From Erythrobacteraceae bacterium (GTDB taxonomy: Bacteria; Pseudomonadota; Alphaproteobacteria; Sphingomonadales; Sphingomonadaceae), in contig CANJYE010000011.1 in the NCBI GenBank assembly GCA_947479055.1, forward strand, positions 1-64,000: 64,000 nucleotides of DNA, in the 5' to 3' direction. Shown one piece after another: positions 18,331-27,274 of the stretch. The notes beneath the pieces are model-generated. The model was not told the DNA's origin and made no database searches. It worked only from the letters and a program-made list of their open reading frames with translations. The stretch's first letter is position 1. Each line of letters opens with the position of its first letter. Position numbers and translations under genes: made by a program.

Positions 18331-19622
18331 GCCGGAATATCACCCCTGCGGTTGGCGGCGATCCCGCCCCCAGTCCTGCCGAACTGCGCCGGATCATCGG
18401 CGCGACCATGATGGGTCAGGTGACCGAATGGTATGATTACGCGGTGTTCGCGCTGGTCGCGGTCCAGATCGGTGCGACCTTCTTCCCCGACCAGAGCGAG
18501 AGCACGCGGCTGCTTTCCTCGCTGGCGGTGTTCGGCATCGCCTTCATGGCCCGGCCTTTGGGTGGAATGCTGATCGGGCGTTACGGCGACCGGGCCGGAC
18601 GGCGCAGCGTGCTGGTGGCCAGCCTGATCCTGATGACTGCGGCGACCACGCTGATGGGGCTGTTGCCGGGTGCAGGGCTGATCGGCATCGCCGCGCCGGT
18701 TCTGCTGGTGCTGGCGCGCTTTATCCAGGGCATATCGGCGGCGGGGGAATCCACCTCTGCAATCACCTTCGTGGCCGAAAGCGTGCCGACGAAGCGCCGT
18801 GGCCTGCTGGTTGCACTGCTGTTTACCGGCAGTGCCGGTGGCTATCTGGTGGCCAATCTGGCGGTATGGGCGGCGCGCGAGGCGGTGGGCGTGGCGGCGT
18901 TCGACCAATGGGGCTGGCGCTTGCCTTTCCTCTTCGCCCTGCCGCTCGGGCTGACTGGCCTCTACATTCGCAGCAAGCTGACAGAATCGCCGGTGTTTGA
19001 AAGCCTGCTGGAAGAAGGGGCGATCTCGCCGACGCCGCTGGCCGACACATTCACCAGCGGGCTCGGCCAGACCTTGCAGGCGATCGGCATTTCGGCCTTG
19101 TCCTTCGTCGCCAATTATCTGCTGGTCGCCTACATGCCGACCCATCTGGCGCAGGTCGGGTTCGGGCCTCGCGATGCCTCGATCATCGGCGCGGCCAGCA
19201 CCGCGACACTGGTGGTCAGCTATCCTTTCATGGGTGCCCTGTCCGATCGGATCGGGCGGCGGGCGGTGATGCTGGGTGGAGCGGGCTTTCTCGCGCTGTT
19301 TGCCTGGCCGCTGTTCGCGGTCACGATTTCCGGCACATTTGCGCCGACCTTGCTGGCGGTGGTGCTGCTCGCCCTGCCGACCGCCGCTTTCATCGCCTGC
19401 CTTGGCCTTTATTGCACCGAATTCATCGACAAGTCGCGGCTGATGACCACATTTTCCAGCGGCTTCAACATCAGCAGCGCGTTGTTCGGCGGGACCAGCC
19501 TGTGGGCCTTCGCCATGCTCACACAGGCGACCGGCGATCTGCGGATGCCCGGCGCGATGGTGGTGGCTGCGGCGCTGCTGAGCTTTGTCGCGATGCTGAC
19601 GATCCGGCCCGCGCCCCGTTAG
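18327..19622 (+). CDS. MFS transporter, metabolite:H+ symporter (MHS) type
   Basis: A 431-residue inner-membrane symporter. The start GATMMGQVTEWYDYAVFALV and the loop motif GGMLIGRYGDRAGRR are hallmarks of the metabolite:H+ symporter group (proline/betaine, shikimate, dicarboxylate carriers); about 12 hydrophobic segments are visible. It is translationally coupled to the XRE/MmyB-like regulator by an ATGA overlap and converges on the GMC gene, sharing its stop bases (19619-19622). Likely substrate: an organic acid related to the pathway; this is inferred from the group only. Confidence 0.9.
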   Translation: MSRNITPAVGGDPAPSPAELRRIIGATMMGQVTEWYDYAVFALVAVQIGATFFPDQSESTRLLSSLAVFGIAFMARPLGGMLIGRYGDRAGRRSVLVASLILMTAATTLMGLLPGAGLIGIAAPVLLVLARFIQGISAAGESTSAITFVAESVPTKRRGLLVALLFTGSAGGYLVANLAVWAAREAVGVAAFDQWGWRLPFLFALPLGLTGLYIRSKLTESPVFESLLEEGAISPTPLADTFTSGLGQTLQAIGISALSFVANYLLVAYMPTHLAQVGFGPRDASIIGAASTATLVVSYPFMGALSDRIGRRAVMLGGAGFLALFAWPLFAVTISGTFAPTLLAVVLLALPTAAFIACLGLYCTEFIDKSRLMTTFSSGFNISSALFGGTSLWAFAMLTQATGDLRMPGAMVVAAALLSFVAMLTIRPAPR

Positions 19623-21217
19623 GCGTCTGCGAGAATCATATTTCCCGCGCGCGCGCCGATCATGATCGCGGCGGCGTTGGTATTGCCTGAAACGATGGCC
19701 GGCATGACCGAAGCATCGGCCACCCGCAGCCCCGACAGCCCCCGCACCAGCAGGCGCGGATCGACCACCGCACCCGCATCGCTGCCCATCCGGCAAGTGC
19801 CGACCGGGTGGAACATCGAGCCGGAATTGACCCGGGCGAAGGCCAGCAGGTCCTCGTCGCTTTGCACTGTAGCGCCGGGCAGCGTTTCGCGGGCGATTGC
19901 CGCCACTGGCTGTTCGGCAAAGATCCGGCGCATCATCCTGAGGCCCGCCACCATCAACCGTTCGTCATCCGGATCGGCGAGGAAATTGGGCTGCATCAGC
20001 GGCGGCTCGCGCCAATCGGCGCTGCGAAGCCTGAGCCAGCCGCGCGATTTCGGGCGGAGTGGCGATGCGGCAGTGGTCCAGCCGGGTCTTGCCCCCGGCA
20101 CGATCTTCGCGGCGGGCGACATCTCGATAGTATAGGGCTTGAACATCAGCTGTATGTCGGGCCGGTCCAGGGCGGGGTCGGACTTGAGGAACGCGGCGGC
20201 CTGCGACGCGCCGATGGTCAGCAGCCCGTCGCGCTTCAGCAGATAGCGCAGCACTTCAGGCACCAGCCGGGGGCCGCGCATCTGGCGGTTGATCGATTTG
20301 TCGGCGGCCACTTCGCTCAAGTGCTGGACCAGCATGTGGTCGTGCAGATTTTCGCCCACGCCGGGCAGGTCGTGCACCACTTCGATCCCCAGATCGCGCA
20401 GCTGCTGTGCCGGACCGACGCCTGAGAGCAGCAGCAGTTGCGGCGAATTGACCGCGCCCGCGCTCAGGATCACCTCGCCCGCGCGGATCGTCCTGGCTTG
20501 CCCCAGATGGAACAGGCTGACCCCGCAGGCGCGCGTGCCTTCGAACAGGATGCGCTCCGCCTGCGCGCCGGTCAGGACTGTGAGGTTGGCCCTGCCCTTC
20601 GCCGGGCGCAGGAACGCCGCCGCGCTGGAGGCGCGCATGCCATCCTTGATGGTGAACTGGTAGAATCCGGCGCCATGCTGGTCCGCGCCGTTGAAATCGG
20701 GCGTAAGCGGATAGCCCGCCGCGCGGCAGGCATCGATGAAGTCCTCGGACGACGGGTGGCGGAAGCGGGGGTGGGTGATCGTGAGCTCGCCCTGATCGCC
20801 GTGCCATGCGCTGGCCCCGTCGATATGGCGTTCGAGCGCCCTGTAGGCGGGCAGCACATCGTTCCAGCCCCAGCCGTGGCAACCGGCGGCCTCCCAATCG
20901 TCATAATCCTGAGCCTGTCCGCGGATATAGATCATCCCGTTGATCGCGCTCGACCCGCCCAGTGTGCGGCCGCGCGGCCAGTAGATCGCCCGGTTGTCGA
21001 GATGGGGCTGCGGCTCGGTCATGTAGCCCCAGTTCAGCGTGGGATGGACATAGGTCTTGCTGATCCCGGCCGGGATATGGATGAACGGGTTCCAGTCTCG
21101 CGGGCCGGCTTCGACCAGCAGCACGCTCATGCGGGGATTGGCGGACAGCCGGTTGGCCAGCGCGCAACCGGCCGAACCCGCGCCGATCACGATGGCGTCA
21201 TACTGGTCCTGCGGCAA
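19619..21217 (-). CDS. GMC-family FAD-dependent alcohol dehydrogenase
   Basis: A 532-residue paralogue of the GMC enzyme at 815-2425. Seen: GAGSAG (about residues 12-17), the signature GGSSAINGMIYIRGQ, MFHPVGTCRMG with the catalytic His near residue 470, and VSGNTNAAA near the end, where Asn stands in place of the second His. Relatives in sphingomonads include polyethylene-glycol and long-chain alcohol dehydrogenases. It is transcribed alone on the minus strand, divergent from the metallo-beta-lactamase-fold gene. Electron acceptor and substrate are unknown. Confidence 0.93.
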   Translation of the reverse strand: MPQDQYDAIVIGAGSAGCALANRLSANPRMSVLLVEAGPRDWNPFIHIPAGISKTYVHPTLNWGYMTEPQPHLDNRAIYWPRGRTLGGSSAINGMIYIRGQAQDYDDWEAAGCHGWGWNDVLPAYRALERHIDGASAWHGDQGELTITHPRFRHPSSEDFIDACRAAGYPLTPDFNGADQHGAGFYQFTIKDGMRASSAAAFLRPAKGRANLTVLTGAQAERILFEGTRACGVSLFHLGQARTIRAGEVILSAGAVNSPQLLLLSGVGPAQQLRDLGIEVVHDLPGVGENLHDHMLVQHLSEVAADKSINRQMRGPRLVPEVLRYLLKRDGLLTIGASQAAAFLKSDPALDRPDIQLMFKPYTIEMSPAAKIVPGARPGWTTAASPLRPKSRGWLRLRSADWREPPLMQPNFLADPDDERLMVAGLRMMRRIFAEQPVAAIARETLPGATVQSDEDLLAFARVNSGSMFHPVGTCRMGSDAGAVVDPRLLVRGLSGLRVADASVMPAIVSGNTNAAAIMIGARAGNMILADA

Positions 21218-21326
21218 TGGCTGCGCTCCTCTTTACCCGATCCGTCTGCAAGCCAAGACTTGTCGCGGCTGGAAGCGATGCCTAGCAATCTTGCGCAAGC
21301 CGGGGAAGCGCGGCAGGTTGTCTGGC

Positions 21327-22283
21327 ATGGACATCGGCGCGATCAGGATACAGCCCGTCATCGACGGCTACCTCACCTTCCCGGCAGAGGCGGATTATCC
21401 GCAGCCGGGCTCTCCCGACTATGAAGCGCACAAGGAGACGCTCCAGCCCGATGGGCGACGGCGGATGACGCTGGGCGGATTTCTCGTCCGTCTGCCACAG
21501 GCACCGGAACGGCTGATCCTGGTCGATGCCGGCAATGGCCCCTCCACGGGCGAGGTGTTCCGGCCGCTACCGTGCGGTTGCCCGGCCGATGCGCACCCGG
21601 CGATCCGCGCCTGGCACGATCATGCGGGAATGGACGATACCGCGCGGCAGGGCCATCTCGACTGGCTGGCGCAGACCGAAAGTTCCTACGGCCAGTTGCT
21701 CCACAGCCTGACCGGGCTGGGGGTACAGCCGGAGGATATCACCGATGTGGTTCTTTCGCACCTTCATTTTGACCATATCGGCTGGCTAAGCCATGATGGC
21801 GCGCCGACCTTCGCCAATGCCACGATCCGGGCCGAACGCCGCGACCTCGCGCATTTCCGGCAGGCCGGGCAGGCGATCGACGATGGAGTCTACCAGGCCG
21901 CGTGGAATGTCCGCTCGACTGCCGAAGTGCTGGCCCCGGTGATCGACCGGATCGAACCGTTCGATGGCGACAGCGCGATCGCGCCGGGTTTCGACGCGAT
22001 GTTCACGCCCGGCCACACGCCCGGCCATTCGATCTTCGTGCTTTCCGACGGGCAGGCGAGGGGCATGTTGCTGGGCGACATGGTGCATTGCCCGCTGCAA
22101 CTGACCGACCGCGATTTTTCGGTGATGGCCGATATCGACGCGGCGCTGGCCGAACAGCAGCGCGAACGGGTCTATCGCGAGATCGTGGGCGAGAATCTGC
22201 CAGTCGCCGCCGCGCATTTTCCGGGCCTCAGGTTCGGGCGGGTGCTGGAGGGGCAGGGCCGTTCCGGCTGGACCTACGTCTGA
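21327..22283 (+). CDS. Metallo-beta-lactamase-fold hydrolase
   Basis: A 318-residue hydrolase. The zinc motif HLHFDHIGW (HxHxDH) is at about residues 145-153 and a second ligand region GHTPGHSIFV follows near 231-240; LLGDMVH holds the bridging Asp. The fold covers lactonases, glyoxalase II and other esterases. The protein resembles the AHL-lactonase-type group in its RLILVDAGNG opening, so lactone hydrolysis is possible; near Baeyer-Villiger-type enzymes that would make sense, but this is inference. The Kst4D-like gene follows after 16 bases, in the same operon. Confidence 0.88.
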   Translation: MDIGAIRIQPVIDGYLTFPAEADYPQPGSPDYEAHKETLQPDGRRRMTLGGFLVRLPQAPERLILVDAGNGPSTGEVFRPLPCGCPADAHPAIRAWHDHAGMDDTARQGHLDWLAQTESSYGQLLHSLTGLGVQPEDITDVVLSHLHFDHIGWLSHDGAPTFANATIRAERRDLAHFRQAGQAIDDGVYQAAWNVRSTAEVLAPVIDRIEPFDGDSAIAPGFDAMFTPGHTPGHSIFVLSDGQARGMLLGDMVHCPLQLTDRDFSVMADIDAALAEQQRERVYREIVGENLPVAAAHFPGLRFGRVLEGQGRSGWTYV

Positions 22284-22299
22284 GCGCAAGGGAGAGAGC

Positions 22300-23958
22300 A
22301 TGGCCAATCTTGAAACATGGGACCGCCCGGTCGAACCGCCGCTGGTGGTCGATGATGCCGATGGCGTGGCATGGGCCGAGGCCGCCGATGTGGTCGTCGT
22401 CGGCTTCGGCGGCGCGGGGGCATGCGCGGCGATCGAGGCGCGGGAGAACGGGGCGGACGTGATCGCGCTCGACCGCTTCGCCGGGGGCGGCGCGACCCGT
22501 TACAGCGGCGGGCTGGTCTATCTTGGCGGCGGCACCCCGGTGCAGCAGGAAGCCGGGGTGCAGGACACGCCCGAGGAGATGGCCAGATATCTCGCGCTGG
22601 AAGTGGGCGATGCCGCATCGCCCGAAGTGATCCGCCGCTACAGCGAAGGCAGCCCGGCGGAATTCGCCTGGCTGACCCGCCATGGCGTGCCCTTTTCCGG
22701 GCCGATCTACACCGGCAAGGCGGTGCTCGCGCCGGAAGGCTATTTCCTGCAATATTCCGGCAACGAGAAATCCCCGGCCTACGCCAGGGTCGCCAAACCG
22801 GCCGCGCGCGGGCACCGCACGGTGGGGGTGGGCTTCACCGGCTATGCCTTCTTCGATCCGCTGCGTGAGGCAGCGCAAGCGCTGGGCGTGCGGGTGATGA
22901 CCCACAGTCCGGTCAGCCGGCTGGTGATGGACAAGGCCGGCCGCGTCATCGGAGTTGAAGCGCGGGTGCTGGACGAGAGCAAGCGGGTTGAGCACGACGC
23001 GCTCTATGCCAGATGCAACCCGATGGCCCCGTTCAACGCCAGGCCAGCCGCCGAAGCATCGCGCGCGGCGGGCCAGCTGGAGGAAGCCCATTCGCGCACC
23101 GTCCTGATCCGCGCCCGGCGCGGGGTGGTGCTGTCCACCGGCGGCTTTTCCCACAACCACACGATGCTGGGGGAGCATGTCCCGCTGGTAGCGCGCAATG
23201 TCCATGCGACGATGCGGATGGCCTCGCTCGGCTGCAATGGTTCGGGCCACCAGCTCGGCACGTCGGCGGGAGGCGAGGCCAAGGGCATGGACCATATCTA
23301 TCTTGGCCGGATCATGGTGCCCGCGCGCTATGTCCGTGGCGCGATGGTCAACCGCCGGGGGGAACGGTTCGCGGCGGAGGATGCCTATAATTCCATCCTC
23401 GGCGCGGCGATCATGGCCCAGCCGGACGGGGAAGCCCGGCTGATCCTCAACGCCCGCGATTTCTGGGCGATCGTGCGCGAATGCCTGTTCAGCGGCATGG
23501 TGTTCCTGCGCTTCTTCGGCGGCGCGGCGATGCTCAACATCCTGTTCGGCGGGACCAAGCGGTCGGGATCGCTGGCGAAACTGGCGCGCAAATGCGGGAT
23601 GGACCCGGCGGTGCTGGAACAGACCATCGCCCGCTACAACGCCCCCGCCAATGGCGAGGACGAATTCGGCAAGCTTGCCGACAATTGTGGGCCGATCCGC
23701 GACAGCAGCTATTACGCGGTCAATTTCTCGATCAGCAATACCTTCGCTTTCAGCCAGTTGTTCACGCTGGGCGGGCTGGCGGTGGACGAGAACAGCGGGC
23801 TGGTGCTGCGGCCAGATGGCAAACCTGTTTCCGGCCTCTATGCCGCCGGGCGGACGGCTTTCGGGCTTTGTTCCAACAACTATGTCAGCGGGCTGTCGCT
23901 GGGCGACAATGTGTTCTCGGGGCGGCGCGCGGGCAGGCACGCGGCGAGCGCGGGATAG
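22300..23958 (+). CDS. FAD-dependent ring dehydrogenase, 3-ketosteroid Delta4-(5alpha)-dehydrogenase-like
   Basis: A 552-residue paralogue of 14432-16093. Seen: VVVGFGGAGACAAIEARENG, FAGGGATRYSGG and the C-terminal CSNNYVSGLSLGDNVFSG, which keeps the Y-x-S-G-L-S pattern of Kst4D catalytic residues. GGAGAGAGC precedes the ATG. It is co-transcribed with the metallo-beta-lactamase-fold hydrolase. Having two paralogues about 7 kb apart suggests successive or stereochemically different dehydrogenations of one substrate series; that is inference. Confidence 0.85.
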   Translation: MANLETWDRPVEPPLVVDDADGVAWAEAADVVVVGFGGAGACAAIEARENGADVIALDRFAGGGATRYSGGLVYLGGGTPVQQEAGVQDTPEEMARYLALEVGDAASPEVIRRYSEGSPAEFAWLTRHGVPFSGPIYTGKAVLAPEGYFLQYSGNEKSPAYARVAKPAARGHRTVGVGFTGYAFFDPLREAAQALGVRVMTHSPVSRLVMDKAGRVIGVEARVLDESKRVEHDALYARCNPMAPFNARPAAEASRAAGQLEEAHSRTVLIRARRGVVLSTGGFSHNHTMLGEHVPLVARNVHATMRMASLGCNGSGHQLGTSAGGEAKGMDHIYLGRIMVPARYVRGAMVNRRGERFAAEDAYNSILGAAIMAQPDGEARLILNARDFWAIVRECLFSGMVFLRFFGGAAMLNILFGGTKRSGSLAKLARKCGMDPAVLEQTIARYNAPANGEDEFGKLADNCGPIRDSSYYAVNFSISNTFAFSQLFTLGGLAVDENSGLVLRPDGKPVSGLYAAGRTAFGLCSNNYVSGLSLGDNVFSGRRAGRHAASAG

Positions 23959-23963
23959 ATATC

Positions 23964-24007
23964 CTGTTACCAACAGTCCCATGATAAACATTGGACTGCC
24001 ACCAGTC
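23964..24007. promoter_or_regulatory. Cluster of short palindromes before the LLM gene
   Basis: In the 149-base gap between the Kst4D-like and LLM genes there are overlapping inverted repeats: CTGTT-ACC-AACAG (23964-23976), CAGTCC with GGACTG (23974-23998), and GACTG-CCAC-CAGTC (23994-24007). They could be an operator or an attenuator/terminator of the upstream gene. There is no T-run, so an operator is a little likelier. Confidence 0.4.
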
Positions 24008-24107
24008 TGCCGGAACCTTAGTATCGGGTCTTGAGGGTGCCCCTGGCGTGGCCGTGATCGCACGGCGCGGACGGCGTCCCTGGAATTGATGAGCAGGAGC
24101 GCTGGAC

Positions 24108-25403
24108 ATGAAATTTGGCATTTTCGCGGAACTCGAACACCCGCGCCCCTGGACCGAGAACGGCGAGAAGGAGCTGTTTGACAACACGCTGGAACAGATC
24201 GAGCTCGCCGACCGGCTGGGCATCGATTACGCGTGGTCGGTCGAGCATCACTTCATGGAGGAATATTCCCATTCCACCGCGCCCGAAGTGTTCCTGGCCG
24301 CCGCCGCCGCGCGCACAAAGAACATCCGCATTGGTCATGGCGTCCGCCTGCTGCCGACTGAATATGCCCATCCCGCCCGGATCGCAGAGGCCACCGCCAC
24401 GCTGGACATCATCTCGGGCGGGCGGGTTGAATTCGGCACCGGCGAATCCGGCTCGCGGATCGAGCTGGAAGGCTATGGCATCGATCCCGACAGCAAGCGC
24501 GCGCAATGGACCGAAAGCATCGAACAGATCGCCGACATGATGGCGATGGACCCCTATCCGGGGTTCAATGGCAAATTCTTCTCCATGCCGGCGCGCAATG
24601 TCCTGCCCAAGAGCCTGCAGAAGCCGCATCCGCCGATGTGGGTGGCCTGTTCCAACAAGAAGACCATTCACCTCGCCGCCCGGCTGGGGCTGGGTGCGGC
24701 ATCGTTCACTTTCCTTGATCCGGCAGACGCCAAGCAGTGGATCGACGAATATTACGAGATTTTCCGCACCGAATGCGTGCCGATCGGCCATTCGGTCAAT
24801 CCCAATATCCTGCTGGTCACCGGCTTTGGCGTTCACCAGCAGCAACAGGTGGCGATGGACCGTTTCCTCGACGGTATCCGCTTCTTCCAGTACGCGCTCA
24901 ACCATTATTACCGCACCGGCGACCACCAGCCGGGCCGCACCGACCTGTGGGGCAGCTATATGGCGGAGCGCGAGGAACTGCTGAAGGCCGATCTCGATCC
25001 GTTGCTGATGCGCAATGTTGCCAACAGCCGGGGTGCGATCGGTTCGGTTGAGACCGTGCGCGAACATATCCGCAAGTTCCACGATATCGGCGTCGACCAG
25101 CTGGTGCTGCTGCAACAGGCAGGCAAGAACAAGCACGAGCATGTCTGCGAATCGCTGGAGCTGTTCGCGAAGGAAATCATGCCGGAATTCCACGAGGAGG
25201 AGGAAGAACGCCAGAAGAAGAAGGCGTCCGACCTTGCCCCCTTTATCGCCAAGGCGTTCGAGCGGAAGGCCGACAAGCGCCCGCTGCGGATGCCGGACGA
25301 GGACGTGCCGATCTTCCCTGCGGTGGATTATGTGCGCGGCTTCAACCGCACGCAGCCCTATCTCGGGAGCGTGCACGATCCCAAGGCGGCCGAGCGGCTG
25401 TAA
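24108..25403 (+). CDS. LLM-class flavin-dependent monooxygenase, long form
   Basis: A 431-residue bacterial-luciferase-like protein. Seen: IDYAWSVEHHFMEEYSHSTA (about residues 40-59), the LDIISGGRVEFGTGES block near 101-116 and PPMWVACSNKKTIHLAA near 175-191. It is longer than the other LLM proteins here, with a charged EEEEERQKKK stretch and a unique tail. The EHH-type motif is shared with alkanal monooxygenases, which need reduced FMN from a separate reductase; none is in the window. CAGGAG precedes the ATG. The esterase gene starts 31 bases after it, so it may be the first gene of the operon ending at 31990. Confidence 0.88.
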   Translation: MKFGIFAELEHPRPWTENGEKELFDNTLEQIELADRLGIDYAWSVEHHFMEEYSHSTAPEVFLAAAAARTKNIRIGHGVRLLPTEYAHPARIAEATATLDIISGGRVEFGTGESGSRIELEGYGIDPDSKRAQWTESIEQIADMMAMDPYPGFNGKFFSMPARNVLPKSLQKPHPPMWVACSNKKTIHLAARLGLGAASFTFLDPADAKQWIDEYYEIFRTECVPIGHSVNPNILLVTGFGVHQQQQVAMDRFLDGIRFFQYALNHYYRTGDHQPGRTDLWGSYMAEREELLKADLDPLLMRNVANSRGAIGSVETVREHIRKFHDIGVDQLVLLQQAGKNKHEHVCESLELFAKEIMPEFHEEEEERQKKKASDLAPFIAKAFERKADKRPLRMPDEDVPIFPAVDYVRGFNRTQPYLGSVHDPKAAERL

Positions 25404-25434
25404 GCGGGCGGCGGGATAGGCTATCGGCAGGGCC

Positions 25435-26310
25435 ATGGCATTGCGTGCGATCAGCTATGTCGGCGAAAGGCAGGGCAGCAAGCCCGCGCCTGCCGCCATG
25501 GCCGAACGGCGCAGGGCGATGAACGCGCGCGGCGATCCGGTTCCGGCTGGCGTCTCACTGGTCTCGGACGAAAGCGGGCCGGGCCGGAGCGAATGGGTCC
25601 TGCCCGAAGGGCTGCGCAGGCCGGGGACGATCCTCTATTGCCACGGCAGCGGCTATTCCAAGGGTTCGCCCGCCAGCCATCGCCCGCTGGTGGCTGCAAT
25701 CGTGCGCGAAAGCGGGATGGCCGCCTATGCGCTCGATTACCGGCTGGCGCCCGAACACCGCTTCCCCGCCGCGCTGGAAGATGCGCTGGCGGCCTATCGC
25801 CGCATGCTGGACAAGGTCGGGGCCGATTCGCTGGCGCTGGTTGGCGATTCCGCCGGGGGCGGGCTGGTGCTGGCCACGCTGCTGGCCGCGAAGGAGGAAG
25901 GGCTGGCGATGCCCGCCGCCGCCGTGACGCTTTCGGCCTGGACCGACCTTGCCGTCACCGGCGATCCCCGGCCCGATCTTGGCGATCCGCTGGTAACGCA
26001 ACCGATGCTGCGCGAGGCGGCGGCGCTTTATCTCGATGGGGCCGATCGGCGCGATCCCTATGCCTCGCCGCTGTACGGCGATCTTTCCGGCCTGCCACCG
26101 CTGCTGATGCAGGTCGGCGGGCGGGAGATCATGCTGGAGGATACCAGCCGCTTTGCAGCCCGGGCGAAGGCGGCGGGCGTGGCGGTGCGGCAGGCGATCT
26201 ATCCCGGCATGGCCCATGTCTTCCAGCTGAGCCATCCCGAAGCTTTCGAGGCCGGGACTGCGATCACCGAACTGGCGCATTTCGTGGCGGGCTGGATGCC
26301 AGGCAAATGA
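25435..26310 (+). CDS. HSL-family alpha/beta-hydrolase (esterase/lactonase)
   Basis: A 291-residue esterase of the hormone-sensitive-lipase group. The oxyanion-hole motif reads YCHGSGYSKGS (HGSG instead of the usual HGGG) near residue 66; DYRLAPEHRFPAALEDA is the typical family block; the nucleophile Ser is in GDSAGG (near 140); the Asp probably lies in GGREIMLED and the His in GMAHVFQ. It overlaps the next LLM gene by ATGA. Next to a possible flavin Baeyer-Villiger enzyme, opening of an ester or lactone is a reasonable role, though not shown. Confidence 0.92.
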   Translation: MALRAISYVGERQGSKPAPAAMAERRRAMNARGDPVPAGVSLVSDESGPGRSEWVLPEGLRRPGTILYCHGSGYSKGSPASHRPLVAAIVRESGMAAYALDYRLAPEHRFPAALEDALAAYRRMLDKVGADSLALVGDSAGGGLVLATLLAAKEEGLAMPAAAVTLSAWTDLAVTGDPRPDLGDPLVTQPMLREAAALYLDGADRRDPYASPLYGDLSGLPPLLMQVGGREIMLEDTSRFAARAKAAGVAVRQAIYPGMAHVFQLSHPEAFEAGTAITELAHFVAGWMPGK

Positions 26311-27242
26311 AATACGGCGTCACCATCCCGCAGGTCGAGATTGGCCGCGATCCCGCCCCGGTGCGCGCGCTGGCGCAGCGGGCCGAGGCGCTCGGCTATG
26401 ATTACCTCATGCTCTACGACCACGTGCTGGGCGCGGACATGGACATCCACAAGGACTGGCGGCCAAGGAACGGTGCCCCGCCGATCTACACCAGGGACGA
26501 TCTGTTCCACGAACCGCTGGTGCTCTACGGCTATCTCGCCGCCGTGACCGAGCAGATCGGGCTGGCCACCGGGGTCATCATCCTGCCCCAGCGCCAGACC
26601 GCTCTGCTGGCCAAGCAGGCGGCGGAAGTGGACGTGCTGTCGGGCGGGCGGCTGCGGCTGGGCTTCGGCACCGGCTGGAACGAGCTGGAATATCAGGGCC
26701 TCGGCATGAATTTCCATGATCGCGGCAAGCGCAGCGAGGAACAGATCGCGGTGCTGCGGATGCTGTGGACGCAGCCTTCGGTCAGCTTCAAGGGCCAGTG
26801 GCACGAACTGGACGGTGTCGGCATCAATCCGCTGCCCGATCAGCAGCCGATCCCGATCTGGCTGGGCGGGGCGGCCGATGCGGTGCTGGACCGGGTCGCG
26901 CGGCTGGCCGATGGCTGGTATCCGCCATCCTCCCTGCCGGAAGAGCGGCTGAGGGACAGCATCGCCACGCTCCATGCCTGTGCGACGCGGGCCGGGCGCA
27001 ATCCGGCCAGCATCGGGATCGAGGGCATCGTCCGCCTGCGCGACCGGACGATGGACGAATGCATCGACAATGTCCTGATGTGGCAGCGGCTGGGCGCCAG
27101 CCGGGTGACATTCAACACCGAATCCCCGATCATGTGGAACCGGCTGGGCGGCAACCGGCCCGATCGGGAAAACGCCGGCATGTCCCACCAGCAGCGGCTG
27201 GAACGGATTGCAGAGTTCAAGCAACGCGTGGACGCGCTGTGA
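26307..27242 (+). CDS. LLM-class flavin-dependent oxidoreductase
   Basis: A 311-residue luciferase-like protein, of the same subgroup as 8007-8936. Seen: LGYDYLMLYDHVLGADM near the N-terminus, QIGLATGVIILPQRQTALL, LSGGRLRLGFGTGWNELEY and PIPIWLGG. The start at 26307 is fixed by ATGA overlap with the esterase stop; the frame is open much further upstream inside the esterase gene, but that is a shadow. Known members of this class include type II Baeyer-Villiger monooxygenases (FMN-dependent), which would fit an esterase partner. F420 use is less likely in this type of organism. Confidence 0.9.
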   Translation: MKYGVTIPQVEIGRDPAPVRALAQRAEALGYDYLMLYDHVLGADMDIHKDWRPRNGAPPIYTRDDLFHEPLVLYGYLAAVTEQIGLATGVIILPQRQTALLAKQAAEVDVLSGGRLRLGFGTGWNELEYQGLGMNFHDRGKRSEEQIAVLRMLWTQPSVSFKGQWHELDGVGINPLPDQQPIPIWLGGAADAVLDRVARLADGWYPPSSLPEERLRDSIATLHACATRAGRNPASIGIEGIVRLRDRTMDECIDNVLMWQRLGASRVTFNTESPIMWNRLGGNRPDRENAGMSHQQRLERIAEFKQRVDAL

Positions 27243-27274
27243 TGGCGCGGGCCACCAAGGAGAGGAATGCAGCG

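Noticed and set aside
25593-26306. Long upstream extension of the LLM gene within the esterase gene
   Set aside because: It overlaps the esterase in another frame and has no protein-like features; the ATG at 26307 overlaps the esterase stop and begins like other LLM proteins.
25435-26310. Esterase considered as the missing S-formylglutathione hydrolase
   Set aside because: It belongs to the HSL group with an HGSG oxyanion motif, not the FrmB/esterase D type, and lies 28 kb from frmA.
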